Shown: piece by piece, positions 1 through 10,400 of the stretch
Layout of the letters: every line of letters begins with the position of its first letter
Numbering within the stretch: position 1 is the first letter of the stretch
Assembly: GCF_000378605.1 (NCBI RefSeq)
Contig: NZ_KB905155.1
Location: 434,001-498,000, forward strand
Direction of reading: 5' to 3'
Source: Thioalkalivibrio sp. ALJ21
GTDB lineage: Bacteria; Pseudomonadota; Gammaproteobacteria; Ectothiorhodospirales; Ectothiorhodospiraceae
Length of the DNA stretch: 64,000 bases
Program-made: the position numbers and the translations under genes
Notes under the pieces: model-generated
The model's database searches: none
What the model saw: only the letters and a program-made list of their open reading frames with translations
What the model was told of the DNA's origin: nothing

Positions 1-580
1 AGCGGGTCTGGCGCGTGTACTGCGCCCTGAAGCTGAACCTGCGGCGTAAGGGCAAGCGCCGCTTGCCACCACGGGAGCCACGACCTCTGGCATCGACCGA
101 AGCTCCGAACGCGCGCTGGTCAGCGGACTTTATGTCGGATGCGCTGTGGGACGGACGGCGCTTTCGCACCTTCAGCGTCGTGGATGACTTCAACCGGGAA
201 GCGCTGGCGGTGGAGACCGATCTGAATCTGCCCGCACCCCGTGTGATCCGGGTGCTAGAGCGTATTGCGGCCTGGCGGGGCTATCCCCAGCAACTCCGCC
301 TCGACAATGGTCCCGAGTTCGTTTCGGCCGCGATCGCCGACTGGGCCGAGCAGAGGAGCGTGGAACTGAGCTTCATCCAGCCAGGCCAGCCCATGCAGAA
401 CGGCTTCATCGAACGGTTCAACGGCGGCTACCGCCGCGGCGTGCTGGACCTCTACGTCTTCCGAACGCCGACCGGAGACCGGTACAACGAGCGCCGAAGG
501 TACTCGACTTTGGGATACCTGTCGCCCAACGCCTACGAGCGAAAAAAGGGACAGCCGAAACACCCATCGAGGTGTCAGAA
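1..580 (+). pseudogene. IS3-family transposase OrfB, 5'-truncated by window edge and internally broken
   Basis: The frame is open from the window edge and reads as the integrase core of an IS3-family transposase. The DDE triad is visible: D in WSADFMSDAL, D in LRLDNGPEF, E in FIERFNG. After the glutamate the usual C-terminal arm is missing. The frame instead jumps to NERRRYSTLGYLSP, a tail typical of a different IS3 subgroup, so this looks like an internally deleted or chimeric copy. The 5' part lies outside the window. No intact orfA or terminal repeats are visible, so mobility is unlikely. Confidence 0.8.
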
Positions 581-664
581 ATCACTTGACCACTACACTT
601 GGCGCGCGCGGCCTCGGCCCTGGCGTGCCGCGCCCGCCAGCGGGCGCCAGGTCCCATCGTAGGA

Positions 665-815
665 TGCGGGTGAGCGCAGCGAATCGCATCAGGGTTGCCC
701 CGGCGTTGGCATGGGGTCTTTCGCTGCGCCCGGAAGGCGTGACCGTGGGCCGCTGCCGGGTCTGGCGCCTGATGCGGGAGCAGGGGTGCGGCCACAAAGC
801 CTACGCTTATCGAAT
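665..815 (+). mobile_element. Short IS3-type remnant
   Basis: Translation gives VGRCRVWRLMREQGCG. This resembles the helical segment before the catalytic core of IS3 OrfB proteins; the intact copy at 1570-2454 has VGRYRVRTLMRERGL at the same place. The preceding bases (about 665-712) resemble the sequence flanking the end of that intact copy at about 1521-1566, so the remnant probably includes IS-end sequence. It is too short to function. Confidence 0.5.
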
Positions 816-961
816 GATGTCGGTACTCATAAGCCGGAATAAACATCCTCCAGTTCCAGTCTATTCTTCTAACGGTCCTCCAGCTAGTGAGGAGTGGCCC
901 TTTAGTGGCGACAATGGGAACCTCCAGTTCCGTTTACACCTAAATAAGTTAGGAGACAGGC

Positions 962-1411
962 ATGAGAACAATATTCTTTATTCCATTGCTGTTGATTACT
1001 ACGGCGTTGATATTTTCGGGGAATGCGTCTGCCGTTACTTACGACTATGGAGAAGATAAGGCGGTCTACGACGTGAACTATGATGACAGTGACCGGCATA
1101 CGATGGTCCTGCGGAACATACAGAACCACGTCAATGCATTAGGTGTCGACAATATTCAGGTAAAAGTCGTTCTGAGTGGAGACGGACTAAGCCTCCTTAA
1201 CAAGGCGAAAGATGACGATGATCTTCGAGCGAACATCGACAATCTAAAGATGCAGAATGTCCGGTTCTTGGTTTGCAATAATACCTTGGAAGGTAGACAA
1301 ATTAGCCTGCATGACGACCTGTACGACGCGTCGGAAGAGGACGTCGTAGTCAGCGGTAATGCTCATATTTCGTATCTGCAACGAAAAGGATACACTTTCT
1401 TGAAACCATAG
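962..1411 (+). CDS. Exported DsrE/DsrF-like family protein
   Basis: 149 residues. A hydrophobic N-terminal signal peptide (residues about 1-24, ending near GNASA) indicates export. The rest matches the pattern of small periplasmic DsrE-like proteins: KAVYDVNYDD near the start, VLRNIQNHVNALG, VKVVLSGDGLSLL, then NVRFLVCNNTL with one conserved cysteine, and a LQRKGYTFLKP end. Proteins of this group are common in sulfur-oxidising bacteria, and the DsrE fold is linked to sulfur-carrier functions. A role in sulfur handling is inference. The start is supported by AGGAGA about 6 bases upstream of ATG. The gene is AT-richer than its surroundings, stands alone among IS remnants, and its last six codons are tandemly triplicated just downstream. 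Confidence 0.8.
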   Translation: MRTIFFIPLLLITTALIFSGNASAVTYDYGEDKAVYDVNYDDSDRHTMVLRNIQNHVNALGVDNIQVKVVLSGDGLSLLNKAKDDDDLRANIDNLKMQNVRFLVCNNTLEGRQISLHDDLYDASEEDVVVSGNAHISYLQRKGYTFLKP

Positions 1412-1447
1412 ACTTTCTTGAAACCATAGACTTTCTTGAAACCATAG
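1394..1447. repeat. Tandem triplication of an 18-bp unit at the dsrE-like stop codon
   Basis: Three head-to-tail perfect copies of ACTTTCTTGAAACCATAG. The first copy is exactly the last six codons of the preceding gene (Thr-Phe-Leu-Lys-Pro-stop), so every copy carries an in-frame TAG. This looks like slippage or duplication at the gene end. Confidence 0.95.
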
Positions 1448-1569
1448 ACGTATATCGGAGGAATCAAGGAAGAAGAGGCGACCTTGGGAAACAATCGGGG
1501 GGACGTAGGTAGGATCTCGATGAGCGTTGCGAGTCGCATCAGGGGCAGCCCCGGTGTTGGATTTGGTGG

Positions 1570-2454
1570 TTAAGTCATTCCGGATACCGCGTTAGGTGGA
1601 TTGGCTGCCGTTGGATGCTCATAGTCGCTGGAAGGCAGGTAGCCCAGCGTCGAGTGGATGCGAACGGTGTTGTAGAACCGAGCGATGTCGTCCGCGAAAT
1701 CCCGCCGCGCCTCGCCGTGGTTCGCGTATCGGCGCTGCCAGACGCGTTCCGTCTTGAGGCCCAGGAAGAAGCACTCGATGACGGCATTGTCCCAGCAGTT
1801 ACCCCGGCGGCTCATGCTCGCCTGGATCTGGTGCTGGGCCAGTAGCCGCCGCCAGGCGGCGCTGGTGTATTGGCAGCCCTGGTCGGAGTGCAGCAGCAGT
1901 CCCGGCTCCGGTTGGCGCTGCTCCAGCGCCATGCGCAGGGCCTCGCAGGTCTGGCTCGCCGGCATCTGCCGATCGAGGGCCCAACCGATGACCTTGCGCG
2001 AGTACAGGTCGAGGATGACCGCCAGGTAGCTCCAGCCGGTGGCGGTCGGGATATAGGTAATGTCGGACGCCCACGCCTGGTTCGGTCCGGCCGGGGTGAA
2101 CTTGCGGTTGAGATGGTTCTCGGCGACCGGGACCCGGTCGTCGCGTTGCGTAGTGGCCACGAAGCGCCGCCGCCAGACGGGCCGCAGGCCGCGCTCGCGC
2201 ATCAGCGTCCGCACCCGGTAACGGCCCACGGCTGTGCCATCCGCCTGTAAGGCTTTTGCCAGACGCCGGCTGCCGTAGGTTCGCCCGGAAGCCGCGAACA
2301 CCCGCTCGAGGTGAGCGCCAGCGGCGCAGGGCACGCTTGGGCGTTCGGCCCGCGCCCGCGCCGCGTAATAGCCGGCCCGGTTTTCCTCCAGCAGATCGCA
2401 GACCCGCTGCACCGAAGCCTTCTCCATCAAGGCCCTGATGGAGGGATGCATCAC
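1570..2454 (-). CDS. IS3-family transposase OrfB (full length, orfA missing)
   Basis: 294 residues with the complete IS3-group rve integrase core: D in WASDITYIPT, D in LLLHSDQGCQYTS, E in CWDNAVIECFFLGLK, and the C-terminal NTVRIHSTLGYLPSSDYE. In active IS3 elements OrfB is made as an OrfAB fusion by frameshifting from an upstream orfA. Here the upstream side (beyond 2454) runs straight into an IS30 remnant and no orfA is visible, so the element is probably immobile despite the intact OrfB. Confidence 0.9.
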   Translation of the reverse strand: MMHPSIRALMEKASVQRVCDLLEENRAGYYAARARAERPSVPCAAGAHLERVFAASGRTYGSRRLAKALQADGTAVGRYRVRTLMRERGLRPVWRRRFVATTQRDDRVPVAENHLNRKFTPAGPNQAWASDITYIPTATGWSYLAVILDLYSRKVIGWALDRQMPASQTCEALRMALEQRQPEPGLLLHSDQGCQYTSAAWRRLLAQHQIQASMSRRGNCWDNAVIECFFLGLKTERVWQRRYANHGEARRDFADDIARFYNTVRIHSTLGYLPSSDYEHPTAANPPNAVSGMT

Positions 2455-2487
2455 TTCAGTTCCCGGGCCAACAAGGCGGAGGTGCGC

Positions 2488-2775
2488 TCAGCCGGCCGAC
2501 GCAACAGTGACCGTGAGTTTATCCGCCGGGGAGACCAAGGTTTTCCGCGGTCGCCGATTCAGACGGAGGGCGAGTTCATCCAGGCCGGTCTGTGAGAAGC
2601 CGGCCAGTTCCGTCTCCTTGGGGAAGTACTCGCGCTGCAGGCGGTTGGAATTCTCGTTGGTACCGCGTTGCCAAGGACTCTGCGGGTCATAGAAGTACAC
2701 CTTCACATCCGTTTCGGCGATGAAGATCTTATGTCTGGCCATCTCGCTGCTGCGATCCCAGGTCAGGGTGCGTCA
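2488..2775 (-). pseudogene. IS30-family transposase, 3' fragment
   Basis: The frame contains TLTWDRSSEMARHK (about 2725-2772) and then DPQSPWQRGTNENSNRLQRE, the conserved C-terminal part of IS30 transposases including the last catalytic glutamate, followed by LNRRPRKTL. Everything N-terminal of TLTWDR is missing, so only the last third survives. The DNA continues directly into the IS3 copy on the left and an IS1595-type remnant on the right. Confidence 0.85.
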
Positions 2776-2837
2776 CATGTCGCGAGGGGGGACGCAATAT
2801 GTTCGACCGGATCGCACAGGTGGATGATGGCTATCTG

Positions 2838-3150
2838 TGTGGTGAACGCAGCGCTGGCAGGGCGGCACGCGGGTTCTGAGAAGAAGGTGCACTCGTAGCG
2901 GCGGTATTGCTAAAGGTCGCTGGGCATCCACTACGGGTCAAGCTGTGACCCCGGTAGTCACCTTCAGCGCGGAGGTCATGGGCAAGTGGGACCGCACCTA
3001 GCGGACGCCAGGCAGCACTGTGCAATTCGACGGCTTGGGTTGCTTCGGTGCCACCACGTAGCCACGGTCATCGGTGGCCGAAAGCCCCGGCAAATGCCCG
3101 AGTTCCAGTGGACCAACACCGTGCGCGACAACCTATTGAGAGATCACACC
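2838..3150 (+). pseudogene. IS1595/ISXO2-type transposase, decayed 3' fragment
   Basis: Reading through in-frame stops, the plus strand gives TPVVTFSAEVMGKWDR, then PGSTVQFDGLGCF, then GRKPRQMPEFQWTNTVRDN. These match the conserved end of ISXO2-like DDE transposases: a DGL..F catalytic block followed by PEF-WVNTV-N. TAG stops interrupt it near 2999 and 3058. It is a dead remnant. No further gene is visible up to the metE terminator. Confidence 0.65.
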
Positions 3151-3228
3151 TAGGGAATGCACGCCGTGCGACGCATAGTCGGGACGATCGTCGAGCGAAT
3201 TTGGGATGCATTCGTGCCCGAGTGGCAT

Positions 3229-3258
3229 AAAAAAACCGCCGGATGACCCATCCGGCGG
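3229..3258 (-). terminator. Rho-independent terminator of metE
   Basis: A perfect 10-bp stem (CCGCCGGATG at 3236-3245 and CATCCGGCGG at 3249-3258) with a 3-nt loop is followed on the minus strand by seven U residues (A-run 3229-3235). It lies about 120 bases beyond the metE stop in the same direction. Confidence 0.92.
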
Positions 3259-3375
3259 TAATGCTTAACGGAGGTTGGAGAGACCAAAGGCTGAAAGCCC
3301 ACCTTTCGTCTTGGCGACACACAGCTGTCCGGGCTGTGTAGCTAAATGCGAACCATACGCAAGGGCATTTGCATG

Positions 3376-5694
3376 TCAAGCTTTGGCCTGTGACTTCTTC
3401 TCGGTTGCGGGGTGCTGGTCACGCATGGCGCGCGCGGCCTCAACCATTGCCTCCAGCGCTGGACGGACCTCGTCCCAGCTGCGGGTCTTGAGTCCGCAGT
3501 CGGGATTGACCCACAGCCGCTCGACCGGGATCCCGCGTGCCGCCTTTTCCAGAAGGGTCACCATCTCCTGTACCCTGGGGAGGCGTGGAGAGTGGATGTC
3601 ATAGACACCCGGCCCGATCTCGTTGGGGTAGGTGGATCGCTCGAAGGCATCCAGCAGTTCCATGTCCGAGCGGGCAGTCTCGATGGTGATGACATCGGCA
3701 TCCAGGGATGCGATGGCCTCGATGATGTCGTTGAACTCCGAGTAGCACATGTGGGTATGGATCTGGGTCACGTCGGCCACACCGGAGGTGGCGACGCGAA
3801 AGGCGCGCGCAGCCCATTCCAGGTAGCGATTCCATTCGCCTCGTCGAAGGGGAAGCCCTTCCCGAAGCGCCGGCTCGTCGACCTGGATCACGCCAATTCC
3901 GGCGGCCTCGAGGTCGGTGATCTCGTCGCGCAGCGCCAGGGCGATCTGCAGGGCAGTGGCCTCGCGTGACTGGTCATCGCGCTCGAAGGCCCATTGCAGC
4001 ATGGTCACCGGCCCCGTGAGCATGGCCTTGACCGGCTTGCTTGTGAGGGACTGGGCGTAACGTGTCCAGTCGACGGTCATCGGACTGGGCCGCTGCACAT
4101 CGCCGTAGATGATGGGGGGTTTCACGCAGCGCGATCCGTAGCTCTGAACCCAGCCGTGCCGGGTAAAGGCATACCCGTCGAGTTGCTCGCCGAAATACTC
4201 CACCATGTCGTTGCGTTCGGGCTCACCGTGCACCAGCACGTCCATGCCGATGTCTTCCTGGAAGCGGATTACGCGAGCGATCTCCTGGCGCATGGTGCGC
4301 AGGTAATCATCCCGGGTTAGCTCACCCCGGCGGTAGTCACGGCGCACCCGGCGAATGGTCTGCGTTTGTGGGAACGAACCGATGCTGGTGGTCGGGAATA
4401 ATGGGAGGTCGAGTGAGCGTTGTTGCAACGGTGCACGCTGTTCATAGGCCAGGGCACGGCGGGCGTCATCCGGGGACAGTCCCGCCACCCGTTCCCGAAC
4501 CTGCGGAATGCAAGTACGAACGGCGTTCTGGCGGTTGCTGTGCACGCGCCGACTGTGTTCCAGCTCTTTGGCGACGGCCGCGCGTCCCTCGGTCAAGCCG
4601 CGCTGGAGGATCGCCAGCTCCGCCAGTTTCTGGCGCGCGAAGGCCAGCCAGCTGCGTACCTCCGTGTCCATGCCGGTTTCCTGTTCCACGTCAACGGGCA
4701 CGTGCAGCATCGAGCAGGAGGGCGCGAGCCACAGGCGAGAAATGCCGAGGCTGCTGACGGCGGGCTCCAGAGTGTCCAGGCCGGCCTCCAGATTGGTGGC
4801 CCATATGTTGCGTCCGTCGATGATTCCCAACGACAGAATCTTGTCCTGCGGCAGCCGGGCCACGAGGGTCGAGACCTCCATCGCGCCGCGCACGGCATCC
4901 ACGTGGAGCCCCGCTACCGGTAGTTCCAGTGCCAGGTCGCGCTGGCTGCCAAGGCCACCGAAATAGGTCGTGAGCAAGAGGCGTGGCCCGCCGCGGTGGA
5001 GACGGTCGTAAGCCGCCCTTAGCGCCGACTGCCACTCGACGGGCAGATCCAGTGTGAGGATGGGCTCGTCGATCTGAACCCAAGAAGCTCCCTCTGCGCT
5101 GATCCACTCCAGGAGTTCCTGATAGGCTGGGAGGAGCCGGTCAAGCAGTTCCAGTGGCTCCCCGTCATCCTTCATCTTCGCCAGGTACAGAAAGCTGACC
5201 GGCCCCAGCAGGACAGGCTTGGGCTGCAGACCCATCTCGCGCGCCTCCCGGATCTCCGTTCGTAGTCTGTCCGGAATGGCCGCAAAGGTTTGTTCGAGGG
5301 TCAGCTCCGGGACCAGGTAGTGGTAGTTGGTGTCGAACCACTTGGTCATCTCCAGCGCCGGCACATCGGGCAACGCATCGTTGTGGGAACGACCGCGAGC
5401 CATGTAGAAAGCAAGGTCCAGCGGGTGCTCGGTCGCTGCGGCATGGAAGCGCTCCGGCAGAACGCCCAGCGTCAGCATCATGTCCAGCACGTGGTCGTAG
5501 AAACTGAAGTCGCCGACCGGGACCTGTTGGATGCCAGCTTCGCGTTGCCAGGCCCAATGACGCTGCCGTAACTCGCGGCCCGAGGTTTCCAGTTGATCGC
5601 GGCTGATGTTGCCGCTCCAGTAACGCTCAAGAGCCGTCTTCAGCTCGCGACGGGCGCCAATGCGGGGAAAGCCAAGATTATGGGTGGTGATCAT
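3376..5694 (-). CDS. metE: Cobalamin-independent methionine synthase (5-methyltetrahydropteroyltriglutamate-homocysteine methyltransferase)
   Basis: About 772 residues, the usual length. The enzyme transfers a methyl group from 5-methyltetrahydrofolate polyglutamate to homocysteine in the cytoplasm, the last step of methionine synthesis. The start at 5694 gives [18 protein letters not shown], the canonical MetE N-terminus; the frame stays open a further 72 codons upstream, but that extension has no family match. The C-terminal barrel carries the zinc ligands: His and Cys in [13 protein letters not shown] (near 646), Glu in [10 protein letters not shown] (near 668) and Cys in [11 protein letters not shown] (near 731). 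It is divergent from metR across an 84-bp gap, the classical arrangement in which MetR activates metE. A strong terminator follows. Confidence 0.97.
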   Translation of the reverse strand: MITTHNLGFPRIGARRELKTALERYWSGNISRDQLETSGRELRQRHWAWQREAGIQQVPVGDFSFYDHVLDMMLTLGVLPERFHAAATEHPLDLAFYMARGRSHNDALPDVPALEMTKWFDTNYHYLVPELTLEQTFAAIPDRLRTEIREAREMGLQPKPVLLGPVSFLYLAKMKDDGEPLELLDRLLPAYQELLEWISAEGASWVQIDEPILTLDLPVEWQSALRAAYDRLHRGGPRLLLTTYFGGLGSQRDLALELPVAGLHVDAVRGAMEVSTLVARLPQDKILSLGIIDGRNIWATNLEAGLDTLEPAVSSLGISRLWLAPSCSMLHVPVDVEQETGMDTEVRSWLAFARQKLAELAILQRGLTEGRAAVAKELEHSRRVHSNRQNAVRTCIPQVRERVAGLSPDDARRALAYEQRAPLQQRSLDLPLFPTTSIGSFPQTQTIRRVRRDYRRGELTRDDYLRTMRQEIARVIRFQEDIGMDVLVHGEPERNDMVEYFGEQLDGYAFTRHGWVQSYGSRCVKPPIIYGDVQRPSPMTVDWTRYAQSLTSKPVKAMLTGPVTMLQWAFERDDQSREATALQIALALRDEITDLEAAGIGVIQVDEPALREGLPLRRGEWNRYLEWAARAFRVATSGVADVTQIHTHMCYSEFNDIIEAIASLDADVITIETARSDMELLDAFERSTYPNEIGPGVYDIHSPRLPRVQEMVTLLEKAARGIPVERLWVNPDCGLKTRSWDEVRPALEAMVEAARAMRDQHPATEKKSQAKA

Positions 5695-5734
5695 GGATCT
5701 ATAGACTCCGGGTTGAACACGGCGTCCAGTCTCG

Positions 5735-5751
5735 TCATGCTTGATACATGA
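5735..5751. promoter_or_regulatory. Candidate MetR/LysR-type operator
   Basis: The 84-bp metE-metR intergenic region contains the perfect inverted repeat TCATG-N7-CATGA. It has the T-N11-A form typical of LysR-type regulator sites and sits where MetR would act on both genes. It is not the enteric TGAA-N5-TTCA consensus, so assignment rests on position and symmetry. Confidence 0.5.
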
Positions 5752-5778
5752 GTAAAACGATATTTCTTCACGGACACC

Positions 5779-6726
5779 ATGAATTCCGCTCATGATCTGT
5801 CGGGAGTACTCGAGCTCCGGCATCTGCGGGCGGTTTGCGAGATCGTGCGGTTGGGGAGTGTGACTGCCGCGGCTGATAGCCTTTGCGTAACTCAGTCGGC
5901 ACTGTCGCATCAGTTGCGCCAGCTTGAAGACCGACTGGGTGTGACCCTCTTCGAACGCCGAACGCGTCCGGTGCGGTTATCGGCTGCCGGAGAACGGCTA
6001 CTGCAGGCGGCTGACCGGGTGTTGCCCGAGATCACCGCCGCGCAGCGTGATGTCGTGCAGATCCGCGACGGCGGACGTGGCCGACTGTTTCTGGTGCTGG
6101 AGTGCCACAGCTGCTTTCAGTGGCTGATGCCGGCGGTAGGTGCCTTTCGACGGCACTGGCCGGAGGTGGAGCTGGATCTTACCCTTAGCCATGGATTCAC
6201 GGCACTGGACGCCCTGCGCAACGGTGACGTGGATGTCGCCGTTGCGGTCGACCCTGTGGATGATCCCGAACTCGAGTCGGTACACCTGATGGAGTACGAG
6301 AACCTGCTCGTGGTGCCGGCCGGCCACCGGTTGGCCGAGCGGCCCTGCGTGTTGCCTGAGGATCTGCGCGGGGAGACGCTGATCACCTACCCGGTCAGCG
6401 AGGAGCGTCTGGATATCTATCGGCGCTTTCTGCACCCGGCCGGGGTGACGGTCCCGCGCCGGACGACCGAGGTTAGTGCGATGCTGCTGCAACTGGTAGC
6501 GAGCCGCCGTGGTGTGGCGGTTTTGCCGGATTGGGCCCTGCCCGAGCTGGAGGCGGGGCTCAACGGGGGAGAGAGTGAGCGTGTCGCGACCCGTCGTGTC
6601 CGGCTTGGTCACGACGGTCTGTGGAGCAACCTTGCCATCACGATGCGCCGTGCAGACCGGGAGCGTCCTCACAATCTCGACTTCATCGCGACTGCGCGCG
6701 ACATTTTGCGTGAGGCTCGGGCGTAG
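5779..6726 (+). CDS. metR: LysR-family transcriptional regulator of methionine genes
   Basis: 315 residues. The N-terminal winged helix-turn-helix (residues about 12-70) reads [20 protein letters not shown], then [13 protein letters not shown] and [10 protein letters not shown] LysR substrate-binding domain follows (about 100-300) with the MetR-like segments [11 protein letters not shown] and [11 protein letters not shown]. MetR activates metE with homocysteine as co-inducer in enterics. The divergent orientation with metE and the family match make the same role likely here. A weak hairpin (about 6812-6835) downstream lacks a U-tract. Confidence 0.93.
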   Translation: MNSAHDLSGVLELRHLRAVCEIVRLGSVTAAADSLCVTQSALSHQLRQLEDRLGVTLFERRTRPVRLSAAGERLLQAADRVLPEITAAQRDVVQIRDGGRGRLFLVLECHSCFQWLMPAVGAFRRHWPEVELDLTLSHGFTALDALRNGDVDVAVAVDPVDDPELESVHLMEYENLLVVPAGHRLAERPCVLPEDLRGETLITYPVSEERLDIYRRFLHPAGVTVPRRTTEVSAMLLQLVASRRGVAVLPDWALPELEAGLNGGESERVATRRVRLGHDGLWSNLAITMRRADRERPHNLDFIATARDILREARA

Positions 6727-6931
6727 AACTGTCAACTCGAGTTTCGGATGTGGCGGACGTTCGTGGTGGATAAGCGGGTCTGGGAGGCCGCGAGGCACCA
6801 AAAATAAGTCCCCTGCTGGGGAGCCGACAGGGGGGTACGAGTGCCCGCTAGCGGCTGGAACTAGATGTGATCTCCCAATAGGTCTACGGGACGACTCCGA
6901 AGGATGCTGAGTTTGCCGACTGAGCGATTCC

Positions 6932-7062
6932 AAGGAGGACGCCCCGTGAACCTTCATCAAAATGCCTTAATGGGCCCCCGTGGTCGAGAGCGGAGGATCC
7001 GTTTGGTGGTCGACCATGGCCAGACTGTTCGGGCCACGGCGCGGGTCTGTGGCGTGGATCTA
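6932..7062 (+). pseudogene. IS481-family transposase, 5' fragment
   Basis: An AAGGAGGA ribosome site (6932-6939) precedes GTG at 6946. The reading is MNLHQNALMGPRGRERRIRL followed by VVDHGQTVRATARVCGVD, the conserved N-terminal helix-turn-helix of IS481 transposases. The match stops abruptly near 7062, where sequence homologous to the SprT-like gene begins. Only about 40 codons survive. Confidence 0.75.
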
Positions 7063-7086
7063 ATCCGGGGATGTGGACAGTAGCCC

Positions 7087-7273
7087 CGCTGCCGGCGGGG
7101 GCCGCGCAGCGTGATCAGACAGGCAGCCGTTCGTTGTCGAACAGCTGTTCGTTGAAATGATCGAAGGCCGCTGCAGGACGGAATACATCGACAGGGTGGG
7201 GGAGTCGGTCATTGCGTGTTCTCGGATCGAGCGCTGAGTTCCGGGATTGTATCGCCCCGCTTTTGTCGCGAAT
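7087..7273 (-). pseudogene. Decayed duplicate of the SprT-like gene's 5' end and promoter
   Basis: This stretch aligns by eye with 11334-11522, the first about 43 codons and upstream region of the intact SprT-like gene, at roughly 85% identity and in the same orientation. The start region reads MTDSPTLSMYSVLQR, then frameshifts. The two copies bracket the PLD-helicase gene as direct repeats. Confidence 0.85.
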
Positions 7274-7410
7274 GGGAGTGTCACAGACGAGGGGGCAAGG
7301 GCTTTTACTGTCACGGAAGCTGGCACAGGCTTGGCGCGTCTGAGTGACCTTCTAGCGCATGCCTGATGCGTGTCACGTGCGCTAGTCTTGGAGTTGTCCC
7401 CGAGGTGGTC

Positions 7411-10400
7411 ATGAGCGCAAAAGATCCCTTCCCCGTTGCCAGTAGCACCGCTGACCTCTTCAGCGACTTCCCGGATCAGTCGCGAGAGGTGGATGTGGAG
7501 GTCCTTTGGCCACCGCCGGATCGTTTCCCGCTCAATGTCGACGGGCGGACGGTGCGCGAGCGGGTGATTGCGGACCTGGTGTCTGCGGATTCGCCATTGG
7601 TGGTGGCGGGCTACGGGGCACTGGAAGAGCTCATCCGTCTGGAGGCGGATCTGGGGGAGGTTCGGCCGCTTCGCGTTCTTTTTGGTAACGAGCCGAGTGC
7701 AGGGGAGGGTGGTCACCGCAGTCTTAAGGCGTCGAGTTTTCCCGAAGAGGTCGAGCAGTACTGGCTGGATCGAGGGATCTCCCTGCGCCTGTCAGCCCGG
7801 CTGATTCATTTTCGGGAGCGGCTCCGGGAGGGCGCCGTCGAGGCGCGGTACTGGCCCGACACGCAGCGGCCGCTGCACGCCAAGATCTATCTCGGGGCGA
7901 GGGCGGTAACGCTGGGCTCGAGCAACTTCAGCAAGAACGGGCTGGAGCGTCAGCACGAGGCGAATGCGCGGTTCACTGCAACGGGTGAACCGAGACGTTA
8001 CCGCGAGGCGGCGGCGCTGGCCGAGCAGTTCTGGTCGCTTGGGCATGACTACACCGATGCGCTTCTGGTGCTGCTCGAGCGTCTGCTGCATGTCGTCGGG
8101 TGGCGTGATGCGCTAGCCCGCGCCTGCGGGGAGCTGCTGGAGGGTGACTGGGCGAAGGGTTTTCTGCAGCAGGTCGACCGCGAGGCCTTCCGTGCGCTGT
8201 GGCCGGCCCAGCGTCAGGGGATCGCACAGGCGCTGTATCTGCTGGATCGTCAGGGTGCGGTGCTGATTGCGGATGCGACGGGTTCCGGCAAGACGCGCAT
8301 GGGTGCGCATCTCCTGCGGGCGCAGCAGGCGCGGATCCAGGGGGCGGGCGGGATGCCCCGCTCGGTCATGATTGCACCCTCGACGGTCGTGGAGGAGTGG
8401 GAGCGGGAGGCCTCCCGGGCCGACACCGCGCTGGATGTCTTTTCGGTTGGCCTGCTCAGTCACGGCAGCCGCAAGGCATGGCAGCTGGATGATGCCCTGA
8501 GGCGGGCGCGCCTGCTGGCCGTGGACGAGTGCCACAACTTCCACAATCGCCGCTCGCGCCGGACACGGCGGCTGTTTACCAACCATCTTGCCGATGACGT
8601 GCTGCTGTTTACCGCTACGCCGATCAACCGGAATGTCGATGACCTGGTCCGGATCGCGGATCTCCTCGGCGCCGACAACCTGCAGCCGAGCACGCTGAAA
8701 GCCCTGGAAAGGGTCAATCGTCCCGGTCGCTGGCACGGACTGGGCGACGATGAGGCCGCCCGGCTGCGGGACGAGATCCGTACATTCACCATTCGCCGTA
8801 CCAAGCGCATGTTCAATGCGCTGATTGATCGCGAGCCCGAGGCCTATCGGGATCACTCGGGACGGCCCTGCCGGTATCCGGAGCACCGCTCGTACAGCTA
8901 TTCCCTGGGGGAACCGGCTACCGACCGTGAACGCGCCAGTCGGATCCGGGGGCTTCTCGATCAGCTCTTTGGCGTGGTCCAGATTCCGGTGGTCCTGGAG
9001 CTGAGCGCCGTACAACGGCAGCAGGGGCTCACCGAGGATCAGTATCGTGACAACCTGCTGCTCGGGGCGCACAAGCTGGTCCGCTACCGGGTCATGGCGG
9101 CCCTGCGGTCTTCGCGTGCGGCATTGGTCGAGCACCTGTGCGGAACGACGGTGGCTCGGGCCGAGTTCGGGTTGGAGCATTACGCCAAGTCCGCCGATAC
9201 AGGAGATGTCCTGGGCAAGCTCAAGCAACCCGGGCGTGTGCCCGAGAACCGGCTGGGCGTGCCCTTGCCTGCTTGGCTTACCGATGCGGACGCCTGGGCA
9301 TCAGCCCACGCGCACGATCACCGGATCCTCTCGCAGGTCTTGGACGAGGTGCGCGCCATGAGTCCGGCGCGGGAGCACGCCAAGGTCGCCCATCTGGCCA
9401 GACTGGCGGCGCGCCACGAACGGGTGCTGGCTTTCGACAGCCGTCTGATTACCATCGCGGCCCTGAGCGCCCAGCTCGAAGAGCGGCTGCCGGGCGTCGA
9501 GATCTGGCAGGCCACGGGCAGCGACGAGCGAAGCCGCCAGGCGGTGCTCCGTGCATTTCGGCCGGGTGACGACGAGCAGGCCGGCGTGGCGCTGTGTTCG
9601 GATAGTCTGTCCGAGGGGGTGAACCTGCAGGCGGCCTCGGCGCTGGTCCATCTCGATATGCCCTCGGTGATACGCGTAGCCGAACAGCGAACGGGCCGCG
9701 TCGATCGTCTCGACAGCCCCCATGCCGAGGTCGAAGTCTGGTGGCCTCGGGATGCCGAGGAGTTCGCTCTCAGTGCCGATGCTCGCTTCCTGGACCGGGC
9801 CGATGCGGTGACGGAACTTCTCGGGACCAATCTCCCGTTGCCGGAAGACCTGCAGCAACGGTCACGGGATAGCGTTGACGCTGACACCCTGATCCGCGAA
9901 TACGAGCGTACCGCTCGCTCTATCGAGGAAGCCGAACCGCATGATGCCTTTGCCGCAGTGCGCGGACTGGTGGAAGGCGCGGGTGCGCTGGTCGAGCCCG
10001 ACATCTATGAGTATTACCGTCAGCGGTCCGTGCGAGTGCTCTCAAGAGTCAGTGTGGTGGCCAGCGACACCGTCTGGGCCTTCTTTTGTCTGGCCGGCAG
10101 CGCGGACCGCGCACCGCGCTGGTTTTTCTTCTCCGGCCCGGATTCCGAAGCCACGACCTCACTGGACAAGGTGGCCGCCGCGCTTCGCGAGCGACTGGCG
10201 CCCGATCCACCCAACGGTGAAATCGACGAGCCGGCCGCGAGACGGCTTGCGCACTTTTCCGAGCGCCTCCCGGAGGCCGAGCGGGCGCAGTTGCCGCTGC
10301 GCAAGCAACGGGCCCTGCAGGAGATGGCCGAGGTGCTCAAGGGCTTTTGCTTGGAGGCGGCTCGCCAGAGGGAGCAGACACGACTCGACGCCTACCTCGA

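Noticed and set aside
5695-5910. 72-codon N-terminal extension of metE
   Set aside because: The extension crosses the metE-metR promoter region and overlaps metR; the canonical MetE N-terminus starts at 5694.
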